Shown piece after piece: positions 35,315 through 43,694 of a stretch of DNA of 64,000 nucleotides (its first letter is position 1; every line of letters begins with the position of its first letter). The translations under genes were made by a program, and so were the position numbers. The notes beneath the pieces are model-generated. The model was not told the origin of the DNA. It worked only from the letters and a program-made list of their open reading frames with translations, and searched no databases. This stretch comes from Acidimicrobiia bacterium (GTDB taxonomy: Bacteria; Actinomycetota; Acidimicrobiia; Acidimicrobiales; Bin134), in contig JAJEGM010000054.1 in NCBI GenBank assembly GCA_022819825.1, forward strand, positions 1-64,000, read 5' to 3'.

Positions 35315-36940
35315 TCATGATTTCAGCTCCGATTGGAGTCGGCGGATGTTGTAGATCATCACTGGCAACACCAGGGCCAGCAGCACCACGGCGAACGCGC
35401 TGCTGGAGGTGAAGTTGCGGTCTCGGAGCTGGTCGAACATCTCGTTGGCCAGCACATTGGTTCGGTTCGCCCCGTTGGTGGTGGCCTTTACCAGGTCGAA
35501 GACCTTGGTGACGATCACCATCAGCGTGGTGGTCACGACGATGATGGTGGGACGGATCTGGGGGACGATCACCCGCCAAAAGACCTGGACCTCGTTGGCC
35601 CCGTCCACCCGGGCCGCCTCGGTGAGTTCCTCGGGAACCGCTCGGATGGCGGCCGACAAAACGACCATGGCGAACCCGGTCTGGATCCACACCATGATGA
35701 ACATGATCCAGAAGTTGTTCCACGGGATCATCGACGAGTTGATGAAGAATCCGCGGGGTTGGAATCCGATTCCCTGGAGGATGGCGTTGAGCAGCCCGGT
35801 CTGGTTGCCGGTTGGCTGCACCTCGTAGATGAAGTCCCAGATCACCGCGGCGCCCACCATAGAGATGGCCATGGGCATGAAGATCAAGGTCTTGGCCACC
35901 CGCTCGCCCCGAGCCCGCTCAGCCAGTATGGCCAGCAACAGCCCCAGCACGGTGGACAGCCCGGCCACGGTGACCACCCACCAGATGTTGTTCCACACCA
36001 CACCTTGCAGAGTGGACAGCGCGCCGAAAATGCCTAGACCGATGGCGAGGACCAGCATCGTGGATGAGGTCGGCGACCCCCAGTCCATCTCCACATCACC
36101 GCTGCGCAACCGGGCCCAGAGCCAGCCTCCCACGACAACAGCGGCCACCGCAGCGACGATCACCAGAGTGACCCGGCTCGACACCATCACCGTGAGTACA
36201 TCCACGATCTCCGACCGGTTTGGCTCGCGGACCAGTGACTCCACGAAGCCGGCCAGGGTGGCCATCCCAACGATGGCGGCCGCAAGGCCCAGCACCTTCA
36301 TGGTGCGTCGGGCCACCTTGACCCGTAGCGGTCCGCCGACGATGCGTGATGCGCTGGCCCAAGCGGCCACTACTGCGACCGCGGCGGCGGCCAAGCCGAT
36401 GATGAACAGGCGGCTGGTGAAAATCGAAACCCATCCGTCGATAGAGAAGAAAGTGTCATCGGTGAAGATCTCCTCGTAGTGCTGGATGGTGAAGCCGGGT
36501 TCGCGGCCTCTCGACCCATTCTTGAACGACAGCCACATGGTCCGAAATCCGGGAATGACCAGCCCTCCGGTGACAAACAGCAGGGCCGGGCCCACGAAGA
36601 CCCAGGGTCTCAGCCGAGCCTCTATGCGGATGCGCCGATCCAGCACCGGGACTAGTGCGCGCCCGCCAGCGGAGCCCAGGGCTGCGCCGACGAGCCCGCC
36701 GATGACGATTGCCAGCCACCCGTCGTCAAACGGGCCTCCGAGGCCGGGACCTCGGGGCACCCATCCGTTGTGCTGAAGCACAGATCCGGCTATGAGGCCG
36801 AGCACTCCGCCGATGCTGGCCGTGAATGCAGCCCACCGGTTGAGGGCCGAATCTACGGTTCGGTCGGCGCCGATGAACAGCACCGCGGTCACGGCCAGAG
36901 CCCCGGCGACGCTGATGAGCATGGTGACGATCTGGCCCAT
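35315..36940 (-). CDS. Carbohydrate ABC transporter permease (MalF type) with long N-terminal extension
   Basis: The 541-residue permease is much longer than the usual 290-320. The C-terminal 280 residues form the standard domain with EAARVDGANEVQVFWRVIVPQIRP. The N-terminal half adds three hydrophobic helices (about 5-24, 38-57, 74-94), a fourth (PWVFVGPALLFVTGGLVIPG) and, after a soluble loop (HYEEIFTDDTFFSIDGW), three more. MalF of E. coli also has an N-terminal extension and a periplasmic domain, but differs in sequence. It pairs with the MalG-type permease. Confidence 0.85.
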   Translation of the reverse strand: MGQIVTMLISVAGALAVTAVLFIGADRTVDSALNRWAAFTASIGGVLGLIAGSVLQHNGWVPRGPGLGGPFDDGWLAIVIGGLVGAALGSAGGRALVPVLDRRIRIEARLRPWVFVGPALLFVTGGLVIPGFRTMWLSFKNGSRGREPGFTIQHYEEIFTDDTFFSIDGWVSIFTSRLFIIGLAAAAVAVVAAWASASRIVGGPLRVKVARRTMKVLGLAAAIVGMATLAGFVESLVREPNRSEIVDVLTVMVSSRVTLVIVAAVAAVVVGGWLWARLRSGDVEMDWGSPTSSTMLVLAIGLGIFGALSTLQGVVWNNIWWVVTVAGLSTVLGLLLAILAERARGERVAKTLIFMPMAISMVGAAVIWDFIYEVQPTGNQTGLLNAILQGIGFQPRGFFINSSMIPWNNFWIMFIMVWIQTGFAMVVLSAAIRAVPEELTEAARVDGANEVQVFWRVIVPQIRPTIIVVTTTLMVIVTKVFDLVKATTNGANRTNVLANEMFDQLRDRNFTSSSAFAVVLLALVLPVMIYNIRRLQSELKS

Positions 36941-36987
36941 GACGTCCTTACCCTACGCGCTGGCTATTCGTCGCCGCGTGAACGCGA

Positions 36988-37019
36988 CGTGGCCGGGGGC
37001 TAAAACGCCCCCGGCCACG
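36988..37019 (-). promoter_or_regulatory. Strong 13-bp stem-loop between binding-protein and permease genes
   Basis: CGTGGCCGGGGGC (36988-37000) pairs perfectly with its complement at 37007-37019 across a TAAAAC loop. No T-run follows on the minus strand. Such a hairpin between the binding-protein gene and permease gene is known in other importer operons to protect the upstream mRNA or partly stop transcription, raising binding-protein levels. Confidence 0.7.
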
Positions 37020-37030
37020 GTCAGAGTTGG

Positions 37031-37048
37031 CCAGTCGCTAGCGACTGG
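37031..37048. repeat. 18-bp perfect palindrome CCAGTCGCTAGCGACTGG
   Basis: A perfect palindrome with no loop lies 11 bases from the 13-bp stem-loop, between the binding-protein stop and the permease start. It may be a second hairpin or a site for a dimeric DNA-binding protein. Confidence 0.65.
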
Positions 37049-37063
37049 TCTGTCGGCGTTCGC

Positions 37064-38455
37064 CTACGGCCACGCGTTCTCGGTGTCGTCAGCGAACTCT
37101 TGGGCGGTCTTTGAACCCGACACGTAGTCGGTACCGGAGCGCCAGAACTCGCCGGCGCCAACTTCACCGGGCATGAGGTCGGAAGCGTCGAACCGGAACG
37201 GGTCGGCGCTCACCAGGATGTCGGCCAGGCCGCGGTCAAAGTCCGAGCTGTACAGCGAGGTGTCGTGCTCGCGGTTGGGCGACAGGAATCCGCCCTTGTC
37301 AGCCATGATCCGGGCATTGGCGTATTCGGCGGTGCCGATGTACTCCATCACGGCCAGGGTCTCGGGCTTGTCGGTGAAGGCCACCGCGTGGGTTCCCGCG
37401 CCGAGCACGACTGTGCCGAACTCATCGCTGACGGTCGGCAGGTAGAACACGTTGACGTCACCGTTGGGGCCAAGCGAAGCGCCGACCTCGGTGTAGAAGG
37501 CCCCGGCGAAGCTGGCCTGGCGGTGCAGCACGCAGTCGCCGTCGACGATTGGCAGGGAGGCCTCTTTGAAGCCGGTGGCCGCAATCAGGTCGCGTCCGCC
37601 GAGCACGTTGCCCTCTTCGAACCAGATGTCGCCCACGAACTCAGCCACTTCGACCACTCGCGGATCGTTGAACGGAATGTCATGGGACACCCACTGGTCA
37701 TACACGTCGGGGCCCTGGAGGCGGAGCATCATGTCCTCCATCCAGTCGGTGAACACCCAGCCGGTGGCGTCGCCCGAACCAATGCCGATGCACCAGGGGG
37801 CGAGACCGTCAGCCTTGATCTGGTCGGTCAGCGCATCAAGCTCGGCCCAGGTGCTGGGAACCTCGTAGCCATTCTCGGCAAACAGCGGCGGGCTGTACCA
37901 CACCAGGCTCTTCACGTCGCCCTTGTTGGGCACGCCGTACACCTGTCCGCCGGTGGTGGCCAGGTCGAACCAGAACGGGTCATATGCTCCGCTGATGTTG
38001 TCGAGCAGCGACTGCGGCAGGGCCACGGCATCGCCGGACTCACCGAACTGAATGATGCGTCCCGGCTGGGGGATGATCACGATGTCGGGCGGGTTGCCGC
38101 CTTCCAGAGCCAAGTTCAGCTCGGTGGTGGCGTCCCGGGTGCCGGAATACTGCACTTCGATGCCGGTGCGAGCCTCGAACGGCTCGAAGCCCGCCAAAAA
38201 GCCCTCGGCTTCCGGGCCGGTTTCTGGGCCGAGGATATTGACCACAGTCCCGGCCAGGGGCATGTCGTCTTCTTCCTCCATCGGCTCTTCAGGGGCCATA
38301 GGCTCTTCCGTGGCCATGGGCTCTTCAGTAGCCGCCGCCGGGGCAGGCGTGGATGCTGCCGGTGCGTCATCGTCGTCGTTGCCGCAAGCGGCGGCCACCA
38401 GGGCCATCGCGAACAACACGGCGATGAGCGCGAACAGTCTTGACTTGATTCTCAT
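37064..38455 (-). CDS. Carbohydrate ABC transporter substrate-binding lipoprotein
   Basis: The 463-residue extracytoplasmic solute-binding protein (family 1) begins with a lipoprotein signal (RIKSRLFALIAVLFAMALV) and lipobox AAAC with C24, followed by an acidic, Met/Pro/Glu-rich linker. Sequence such as VFTDWMEDMMLRLQGPDVYDQWV is typical of ABC sugar-binding proteins. Start ATG 38455 has GGAGGG about nine bases upstream. It is the first gene of the importer operon with two permeases. Confidence 0.92.
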   Translation of the reverse strand: MRIKSRLFALIAVLFAMALVAAACGNDDDDAPAASTPAPAAATEEPMATEEPMAPEEPMEEEDDMPLAGTVVNILGPETGPEAEGFLAGFEPFEARTGIEVQYSGTRDATTELNLALEGGNPPDIVIIPQPGRIIQFGESGDAVALPQSLLDNISGAYDPFWFDLATTGGQVYGVPNKGDVKSLVWYSPPLFAENGYEVPSTWAELDALTDQIKADGLAPWCIGIGSGDATGWVFTDWMEDMMLRLQGPDVYDQWVSHDIPFNDPRVVEVAEFVGDIWFEEGNVLGGRDLIAATGFKEASLPIVDGDCVLHRQASFAGAFYTEVGASLGPNGDVNVFYLPTVSDEFGTVVLGAGTHAVAFTDKPETLAVMEYIGTAEYANARIMADKGGFLSPNREHDTSLYSSDFDRGLADILVSADPFRFDASDLMPGEVGAGEFWRSGTDYVSGSKTAQEFADDTENAWP

Positions 38456-38589
38456 TTCTGGGATTCCCTCCGGATTAGCAAGGATTTTGCTGGAAAACAG
38501 CACGCTACCGCCGAGAATCTGTTCGGTGCAACGCGCCAGGCAGATGGGCCGGATCGGGCGGCGAAGTCCAGTGGTGGCAAGCTATAGCC

Positions 38590-38814
38590 GTGCCCTGGTG
38601 CGAGCCCTGCGACCGGTTCTGGAACCCCGGCTCGGTGACCGAGGCGGGGGAGTGCCCCACCTGCGGCACTCCGGTGGAATCGCCGGTCGAAATCCCCTCC
38701 GACATGGACTCCTCGACTCGCCAGAAAGTCCCCTGGCACTTCTGGGTCGCCATCACCGCCGCCGGCATCTACCTGGCCTGGCGCGCCATCCAAGGCATCG
38801 GCCTTCTGTTCTGA
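38590..38814 (+). CDS. Small zinc-ribbon membrane protein
   Basis: The 74-residue protein has two CxxC pairs (WCEPCDRF and ECPTCGTPV) forming a zinc ribbon, a short linker and a C-terminal membrane helix (HFWVAITAAGIYLAWRAIQGIG). Function unknown. GTG start at 38590. It sits between the sugar importer and tRNA-Pro. I do not know a named family. Confidence 0.7.
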   Translation: MPWCEPCDRFWNPGSVTEAGECPTCGTPVESPVEIPSDMDSSTRQKVPWHFWVAITAAGIYLAWRAIQGIGLLF

Positions 38815-38839
38815 GGGGGATCTTCTGAAATCCCAGTGG

Positions 38840-38914
38840 TCGGGCTGCCGGGATTTGAACCCGGGACCTTCGGTCCCCCAGACCGACGCGCTAACCAAGC
38901 TGCGCCACAGCCCG
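38840..38914 (-). tRNA. tRNA-Pro (anticodon GGG)
   Basis: A complete cloverleaf: acceptor stem CGGGCTG/CAGCCCG, D-arm with GGTTA, anticodon stem TCGGT/ACCGA enclosing the loop CTGGGGG with anticodon GGG, and T-arm CCGGGTTCAAATCCCGG. The discriminator A is followed by encoded CCA (38839-38837). It reads CCC/CCT proline codons. Flanking genes are not obviously foreign, and no attachment-site duplication is seen. Confidence 0.95.
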
Positions 38915-38977
38915 TAACGGAGTGAGCATAGTGGGGCGGGGTGGGGGGACCCCATACGGATAAGTAGGATTGGGGCC

Positions 38978-40699
38978 GTGTTGGACCTGGTAGTCCGCGG
39001 GGGCACGATTATCGACGGCTCGGGGAGCTTGGGTTTCCCCGGCGATATCGGAATCAGGGACGGGCGGATTGCCGCTATCGGGGAGGTTCCCGACCCTGGG
39101 CGCGCGGAGATCGATGCCTCTGGCCTGGTGGTTTGCCCCGGTTTCGTGGATCCCCACACTCATTACGACGCCCAACTGTTCTGGGATCCCGCCGCCTCTC
39201 CGTCCAACCTGCACGGGGTGACCACCGTGATCGGCGGCAACTGTGGATTCACCCTGGCGCCCCTCAATCCCGGCGACGCCCCCTACCTCCAGCGCATGAT
39301 GGCCAAGGTGGAGGGCATGCCGCTTTCTGCCCTGGAGACCGGGCTGGACTGGTCGTGGCGCACGTTTTCCGACTACTTGGCCCGATTGGACGGCACTCTC
39401 GGCGTGAACGCCGGGTTCTTGGTAGGCCACTGCGCTATCCGTCGGGCGGTCATGGGGGCCGACGCCACCGGCAACGAGGCCGACTTAGACCAGCTTGAGG
39501 CGATGAAAGGTCTCTTGGCCGACGGCATTGCTGCAGGCGGCCTGGGTTTCTCCACCTCGCTTTCCTACACCCACAACGACGGCGATGGCGCCCCGGTGGC
39601 CTCCCGCTTCGCCAGCGACGAAGAGGTGATTGCGCTTTGCTCGGTGGTGTCGGAGCACGAGGGGACCACCCTGGAATACGTGACCGACGGGTGCATGCAG
39701 GGCTTCACCGATGAAGAACTGGATCTCATGGTGGCCATGTCCCGATCGGCCCGCCGCCCGCTCAATTGGAACGTGCTCACCATCGACTCCGCCGATCCCG
39801 ATCGCTACCGGGCTCAACTGGGTGCCTCAGTGCGTGCCGCCGAGCACGGCGCTCGGGTGGTGGCGCTGACTATGCCGGTGCTGGTGGGCATGAATATGAG
39901 CTTTCTCAGCTACTGCGCTCTCAACATGCTCCCCGACTGGGGGGAGGTGCTCGGCCTGCCGGTGTCCGAGCGAATGGCCAAACTTGCCGATCCCCAAACC
40001 CGGGCCCATCTAGCCGAGCGGGCTGCCTCGCCTGACGCCGGGGTGTTCACCCGCCTCACCGGCTGGGGCGGCTACCGGATCGGCGACACCTTCAGCTCGG
40101 CCAACCAGGGGCTTACCGGGCGAACCGTGGCTGACATTGCCGCTGAACGGGGATCCGAGCCCTTCAACACCCTGCTCGACATCGTGCTCGCCGACGAGCT
40201 GCGCACCGTGCTGTGGCCGGCCCCCACAGATGACGACGACGAGAGTTGGCGACTTCGGGCCGAAGCCTGGCAGAGCGAGCACACCCTGCTGGGGGGCTCC
40301 GATGCCGGCGCCCACCTTGATCGGATGTGCGGTGCCCCCTATACCACCGCATTTTTGGGCGACTGCCTGCGGGGCCGAGGGCTGGCATCACTGGAGACGG
40401 CCATTCACATGCTCACCGACGCCCCGGCCCGCTTGTTCGGCCTGAGGGAGCGGGGCCGCATCGAGCGGGGCTGGCACGCCGACCTTGTGGTATTCGACCC
40501 CGACACGATCGACTCCGGTGCCATGCGCATGGTGGACGATCTGCCGGGCGGTTCGGCCCGGCTGTTCGCCGACGCAGTGGGAGTACACCACGTGCTGGTG
40601 AACGGCCAGCCCATCGTGAGCGGCGGTCAGGCCACCGATGCCCGACCCGGCACCCTGCTGCGATCGGGGCGCGATACCGAGACCGTACTGGTCGGGTAG
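38978..40699 (+). CDS. N-acyl-D-amino-acid deacylase-like amidohydrolase
   Basis: The 573-residue protein belongs to amidohydrolase family 3. It starts with LDLVVRGGTIIDGSG, has the metal motif VDPHTHYDAQ, VIGGNCGFTLAP and a C-terminal GRIERGWHADLVVFDPDTID. D-aminoacylases cleave N-acyl-D-amino acids, but the family is broad. TAGGAT ends just before the GTG at 38978, so the mRNA may be leaderless. The stop codon overlaps the start of the DUF2079 gene by one base. Confidence 0.88.
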   Translation: MLDLVVRGGTIIDGSGSLGFPGDIGIRDGRIAAIGEVPDPGRAEIDASGLVVCPGFVDPHTHYDAQLFWDPAASPSNLHGVTTVIGGNCGFTLAPLNPGDAPYLQRMMAKVEGMPLSALETGLDWSWRTFSDYLARLDGTLGVNAGFLVGHCAIRRAVMGADATGNEADLDQLEAMKGLLADGIAAGGLGFSTSLSYTHNDGDGAPVASRFASDEEVIALCSVVSEHEGTTLEYVTDGCMQGFTDEELDLMVAMSRSARRPLNWNVLTIDSADPDRYRAQLGASVRAAEHGARVVALTMPVLVGMNMSFLSYCALNMLPDWGEVLGLPVSERMAKLADPQTRAHLAERAASPDAGVFTRLTGWGGYRIGDTFSSANQGLTGRTVADIAAERGSEPFNTLLDIVLADELRTVLWPAPTDDDDESWRLRAEAWQSEHTLLGGSDAGAHLDRMCGAPYTTAFLGDCLRGRGLASLETAIHMLTDAPARLFGLRERGRIERGWHADLVVFDPDTIDSGAMRMVDDLPGGSARLFADAVGVHHVLVNGQPIVSGGQATDARPGTLLRSGRDTETVLVG

Positions 40700-42228
40700 T
40701 GGATTTCGAGCAGACCAAGGTGTCGCTGGCCCAGTTCCGGCGGCGGCTGGAGATCTTCTCGCTGCGTTGGCAGGCTCGTCTCGACACCAGGCAGTTCGAC
40801 CAGGCCGTTCCATGGATCATCGCCGTGTTCTTGAGCGCGGCGCTTGCCGGTCTGGCCTTGACCCGGGCCTATCAACTGGACGCTGGGGCCGACCTGTCGG
40901 CCCACCTCCAGGGACTGTGGCTCATCGGGGAGGGCTATGAGCCGCGCTCTAGCGTGGCCGGCCACAACCTGCTGTGGGAGCAGGCTGCTTTCATCCTCTA
41001 CCCGGTGGCGGGGCTGACCGCCCTGTTCCCCGACCAGCCCACGCTGCTCTGTCTGCAAGCCGCGGCCTTGGGCTTGGCAGTAGTGCCACTGTGGCGGATT
41101 GCCCGCGATGTGGGCGGCCTCAAATCGGGGGCGGCCTTTGCCGTGGTATTCGCCTACTGCGCCTATCCGGCGGTCCACACGATCAACCTGTCCGATTTCC
41201 ACCCCGAGGCACTGGCAGTGCCCGCGCTGTTCGCCGCCGTGCTCGCTGCTTTGACCGGCCGGTGGAATTGGTTTGCCGTGTTCGCCCTTCTGGTGGTGAC
41301 CTGCCGGTCGGATTTGGCCTTCGCCCTCTCCGGGCTGGGACTGCTGGTGCTCTTGGAGGGTCGGCGCCGCCCCGGAACGTACATCTCCCTTGGGGGCTTG
41401 GCCTACGGGCTGGTGGCCATGACCGCCATTCAGCCTCGCTTCAACGGTGGGCGATTCCCCCACATCGAGGCGTTCTCCGACTTTGGCAGTGGACACCCGG
41501 GGTCGGTTCTCTGGGGCTTCATCTCCGGCCCTCATCAGGTGGTGGCCGATGCGGTTTCGCAGGTCAACTTCCAGATGATCGTCTTCCTGCTGGCCCCGGT
41601 GATGCTGCTGCCGTTGGTGGCGCCCCGCTATGTGCTGCCGGTTTTGCCCCTGTTCGCGGTGTACTTGGTGGCCGATGTGCCCACCGGCCAATTGGCCGAG
41701 GCTTCTCAGACGGTGCCGATGATTCCGTTTGTCTTCGCGGCCACGGTGTTCGCCCTGGCCCGCTCCGGTCGGGTGCTGGTGGAGCGGGTGAATGTGGACC
41801 GTCGTCTGCTCACCGCGCTTGTGCTCACTGCCGGTCTGTTCTTCGTGCGCGATGCTCCCAGCTCCATATACGAGAGGCCGTGGAACTGGGGCCAACGCGA
41901 CACGATAGACATAGCCCGGCAAGAGGCGGCCGATCTGATCCCGTCGGATGCGTCGGTGCGAGCCTCGGAGCAGGTCCTTCCCCTGCTGTCGGACCGCACC
42001 CGGCTGTATCAGCTCCACACCGGAGAAGACCCTTCCAGCGCTGCGGTGGCCGCTACTCCCAAAGTGGAGTGGATTGTGTTCGACCCCGCATCCGCTCCCG
42101 GCTGGACCCCCCTCGACATCGAGGGCTTCGATTTGGACGTGCGACGAACCGGCTTTGAACGGCTTGAGCTGGAAGAGGGAGGGCGCACCCTGTGGGTCTA
42201 CCGACTCCGCAACGTGATCCAGAGCTAA
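40699..42228 (+). CDS. DUF2079-family integral membrane protein
   Basis: The 509-residue protein has many hydrophobic helices and the DUF2079 layout: a first helix (VPWIIAVFLSAALAGLAL), DLSAHLQGLWLIGEGYEPRSS, NLSDFHPEALAVPALFAAVL, and a C-terminal soluble domain. The family resembles GT-C type glycosyltransferases, but activity is not shown. GTG 40699 shares its G with the upstream TAG. The stop overlaps that of the HIT gene (CTAA/TTAG). A longer upstream frame lies inside the deacylase gene and is rejected. Confidence 0.85.
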   Translation: MDFEQTKVSLAQFRRRLEIFSLRWQARLDTRQFDQAVPWIIAVFLSAALAGLALTRAYQLDAGADLSAHLQGLWLIGEGYEPRSSVAGHNLLWEQAAFILYPVAGLTALFPDQPTLLCLQAAALGLAVVPLWRIARDVGGLKSGAAFAVVFAYCAYPAVHTINLSDFHPEALAVPALFAAVLAALTGRWNWFAVFALLVVTCRSDLAFALSGLGLLVLLEGRRRPGTYISLGGLAYGLVAMTAIQPRFNGGRFPHIEAFSDFGSGHPGSVLWGFISGPHQVVADAVSQVNFQMIVFLLAPVMLLPLVAPRYVLPVLPLFAVYLVADVPTGQLAEASQTVPMIPFVFAATVFALARSGRVLVERVNVDRRLLTALVLTAGLFFVRDAPSSIYERPWNWGQRDTIDIARQEAADLIPSDASVRASEQVLPLLSDRTRLYQLHTGEDPSSAAVAATPKVEWIVFDPASAPGWTPLDIEGFDLDVRRTGFERLELEEGGRTLWVYRLRNVIQS

Positions 42229-42623
42229 GCGGGGAGGTGCGAGCGCAGGGTCTCAGCGGTATGGGCCAGCTCCTCGGGGGGAACCGAGGCCTTGGCGTTG
42301 GCGAAGTTCAAGTCGTTCATGTTTGACATGGGGATCACATGCAAATGGGTGTGGGGAACCTCGAGGCCGGCGATGATGAGGCCCACACGGGACGGCTTGA
42401 AGGCGGCCATCTGAGCGGTGCCCACCGTATGGGCCACCACCATGAGATGGGCGGCCAGTTCCGGCGGGACGTCCAGCCAGTGATCGATCTCGGCCCGGGG
42501 TACGACCAGCGTATGCCCAGTCTGGATGGGGTTGATGGAGAGGATGGCCACGCAGTCATCGTCTTCCCATACAAAGTGCCCCGGCAGGTCTCGGTTGATG
42601 ATTAGGGAAAAGACGCTGGCCAT
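42225..42623 (-). CDS. HIT-family nucleotide hydrolase/transferase
   Basis: The 132-residue protein has the histidine triad EVPHTHLHVIPM near the C-terminus and the upstream QTGHTLVVPRAEI segment. HIT proteins act on dinucleoside polyphosphates or AMP-lysine. The start is ATG 42623: TACAAT ends seven bases before it, giving a leaderless mRNA. The open frame extends upstream into the pgsA region, but those 69 codons have no HIT counterpart. It diverges from pgsA. Confidence 0.92.
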   Translation of the reverse strand: MASVFSLIINRDLPGHFVWEDDDCVAILSINPIQTGHTLVVPRAEIDHWLDVPPELAAHLMVVAHTVGTAQMAAFKPSRVGLIIAGLEVPHTHLHVIPMSNMNDLNFANAKASVPPEELAHTAETLRSHLPA

Positions 42624-42629
42624 CTGCCC

Positions 42630-42635
42630 ATTGTA
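42630..42635 (-). promoter_or_regulatory. -10 hexamer TACAAT for HIT gene
   Basis: A near-consensus TACAAT on the minus strand ends seven bases before the HIT ATG at 42623. A TAGCAT on the plus strand (42665-42670) lies in the same gap and would serve the divergent pgsA. Confidence 0.5.
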
Positions 42636-42678
42636 AGTCCGGGCCACCCCCCAGCCTGCCTCTGTAGCATTGGCCCTC

Positions 42679-43269
42679 GTGAGTTCGAGGGAAGCTGAGT
42701 GGCGGGTTTGGACGGTTCCCAACTTCATCTCGGTGCTTCGGCTGGGGTGTGTGCCGGTGTTCTGCGTGTTGTTGCTGGGCATGGGAAATCGAGCCGGGGC
42801 CGCCATCCTGCTCGGCGTTCTGGGGGCCACCGACTGGGTAGACGGCTATATTGCCCGGCGGTTCAACCAGGTCTCGGAACTGGGGAAGATCCTGGACCCA
42901 ACCGCCGACCGGCTGATGTTTCTGGCTGCGGTGGTGGCGATGATGGTGGACGGCTCTCTCCATGCGGCATTCGGGATGACCATGCTGGTCAGAGAGGCGG
43001 TGGTGTCGCTGGCCACAGTGGTGCTGGGCGCAATGGGGGCTCGCCGGATTGACGTGACCTGGAGCGGCAAAACAGCCACGTTCGGGCTCATGTTCGCCCT
43101 GCCGTTCCTGCTGCTGGGAGATTCGAGCGTGGGTGGGGGAGCAGCCCTGCGGGGTGTCGGATGGGGATTGGGCATTCCGTCGTTGGCGCTCAGCTACTAC
43201 GCGGCGGTGGAATACATACCTCGTGCTCGCCGGGCTCTCGCCGAAGGGAGAGCCGGAGCCTCAAGCTGA
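42679..43269 (+). CDS. CDP-alcohol phosphatidyltransferase (PgsA-like)
   Basis: The 196-residue membrane enzyme has the full CDP-alcohol motif D-G-x2-A-R-x8-G-x3-D-x3-D in DGYIARRFNQVSELGKILDPTAD. It transfers a phosphatidyl group to an alcohol, probably glycerol-3-phosphate or inositol-phosphate. The position before gcvH matches pgsA2 (Rv1822) in Mycobacterium tuberculosis. GTG 42679 is preferred because of TAGCAT at 42665-42670; TTG 42670 is the alternative. Confidence 0.9.
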   Translation: MSSREAEWRVWTVPNFISVLRLGCVPVFCVLLLGMGNRAGAAILLGVLGATDWVDGYIARRFNQVSELGKILDPTADRLMFLAAVVAMMVDGSLHAAFGMTMLVREAVVSLATVVLGAMGARRIDVTWSGKTATFGLMFALPFLLLGDSSVGGGAALRGVGWGLGIPSLALSYYAAVEYIPRARRALAEGRAGASS

Positions 43270-43271
43270 GG

Positions 43272-43300
43272 TTGAGAGTTTGGGTGAGAGCCGGTACGGT
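43272..43300 (+). promoter_or_regulatory. Promoter of gcvH (TTGAGA-17-TACGGT)
   Basis: TTGAGA (43272-43277) and TACGGT (43295-43300) are 17 bases apart. The predicted +1 at about 43307 is one base before the ATG of gcvH at 43308, and there is no Shine-Dalgarno, so the mRNA is probably leaderless. Confidence 0.6.
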
Positions 43301-43307
43301 GTCTCCA

Positions 43308-43694
43308 ATGAACGTACCGGTTGAACTGCGCTACTCCGAAGATCACGAATGGACGAGGACAGAAGGCAACCGGGTTTGCCTGGGCATCACCGACTACGCC
43401 CAGGACGCCCTTGGCGACGTGGTCTATATCGACCTCCCCCCGGTGGGGACCGAGGTGGCTAGTGGCGAGCCGTTCAGCGAGGTCGAGTCCACCAAATCGG
43501 TCTCAGAGATCTATTCGCCGGTAACCGGCACAGTGGTCGAGGTGAACACCGACCTGATCGATCACCCCGAGCGGCTGAATGAAGACCCCTACGGCGAAGG
43601 GTGGATCTGCATCATCGAAGCCTCCAACCCGTCAGAGCTGGACAATCTCCTGGATGCGGCGGCTTACACCGATCTGACTGAGAGCATCGATTGA
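43308..43694 (+). CDS. gcvH: Glycine cleavage system H protein
   Basis: The 128-residue protein carries the lipoyl lysine K63 in FSEVESTKSVSEIYSP. It shuttles the aminomethyl group between GcvP and GcvT. gcvT lies 3.3 kb downstream in the same run; gcvP is not in the window. The ATG start is supported by the promoter just upstream. It overlaps the FHA gene by four bases. Confidence 0.95.
   Translation: MNVPVELRYSEDHEWTRTEGNRVCLGITDYAQDALGDVVYIDLPPVGTEVASGEPFSEVESTKSVSEIYSPVTGTVVEVNTDLIDHPERLNEDPYGEGWICIIEASNPSELDNLLDAAAYTDLTESID

Noticed and set aside
36988-37019. Intrinsic terminator after the sugar-binding protein gene.
   Set aside because: The stem is strong but no T-tract follows on the minus strand, and the permease genes just downstream have no evident promoter of their own.
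38840-38914. tRNA-Pro as an integration site for a mobile element.
   Set aside because: No integrase, no partial tRNA copy and no change in base composition flank it.
40327-40698. A long N-terminal extension of the DUF2079 protein.
   Set aside because: It overlaps the end of the deacylase gene in another frame; GTG 40699 next to the upstream stop is the natural start.
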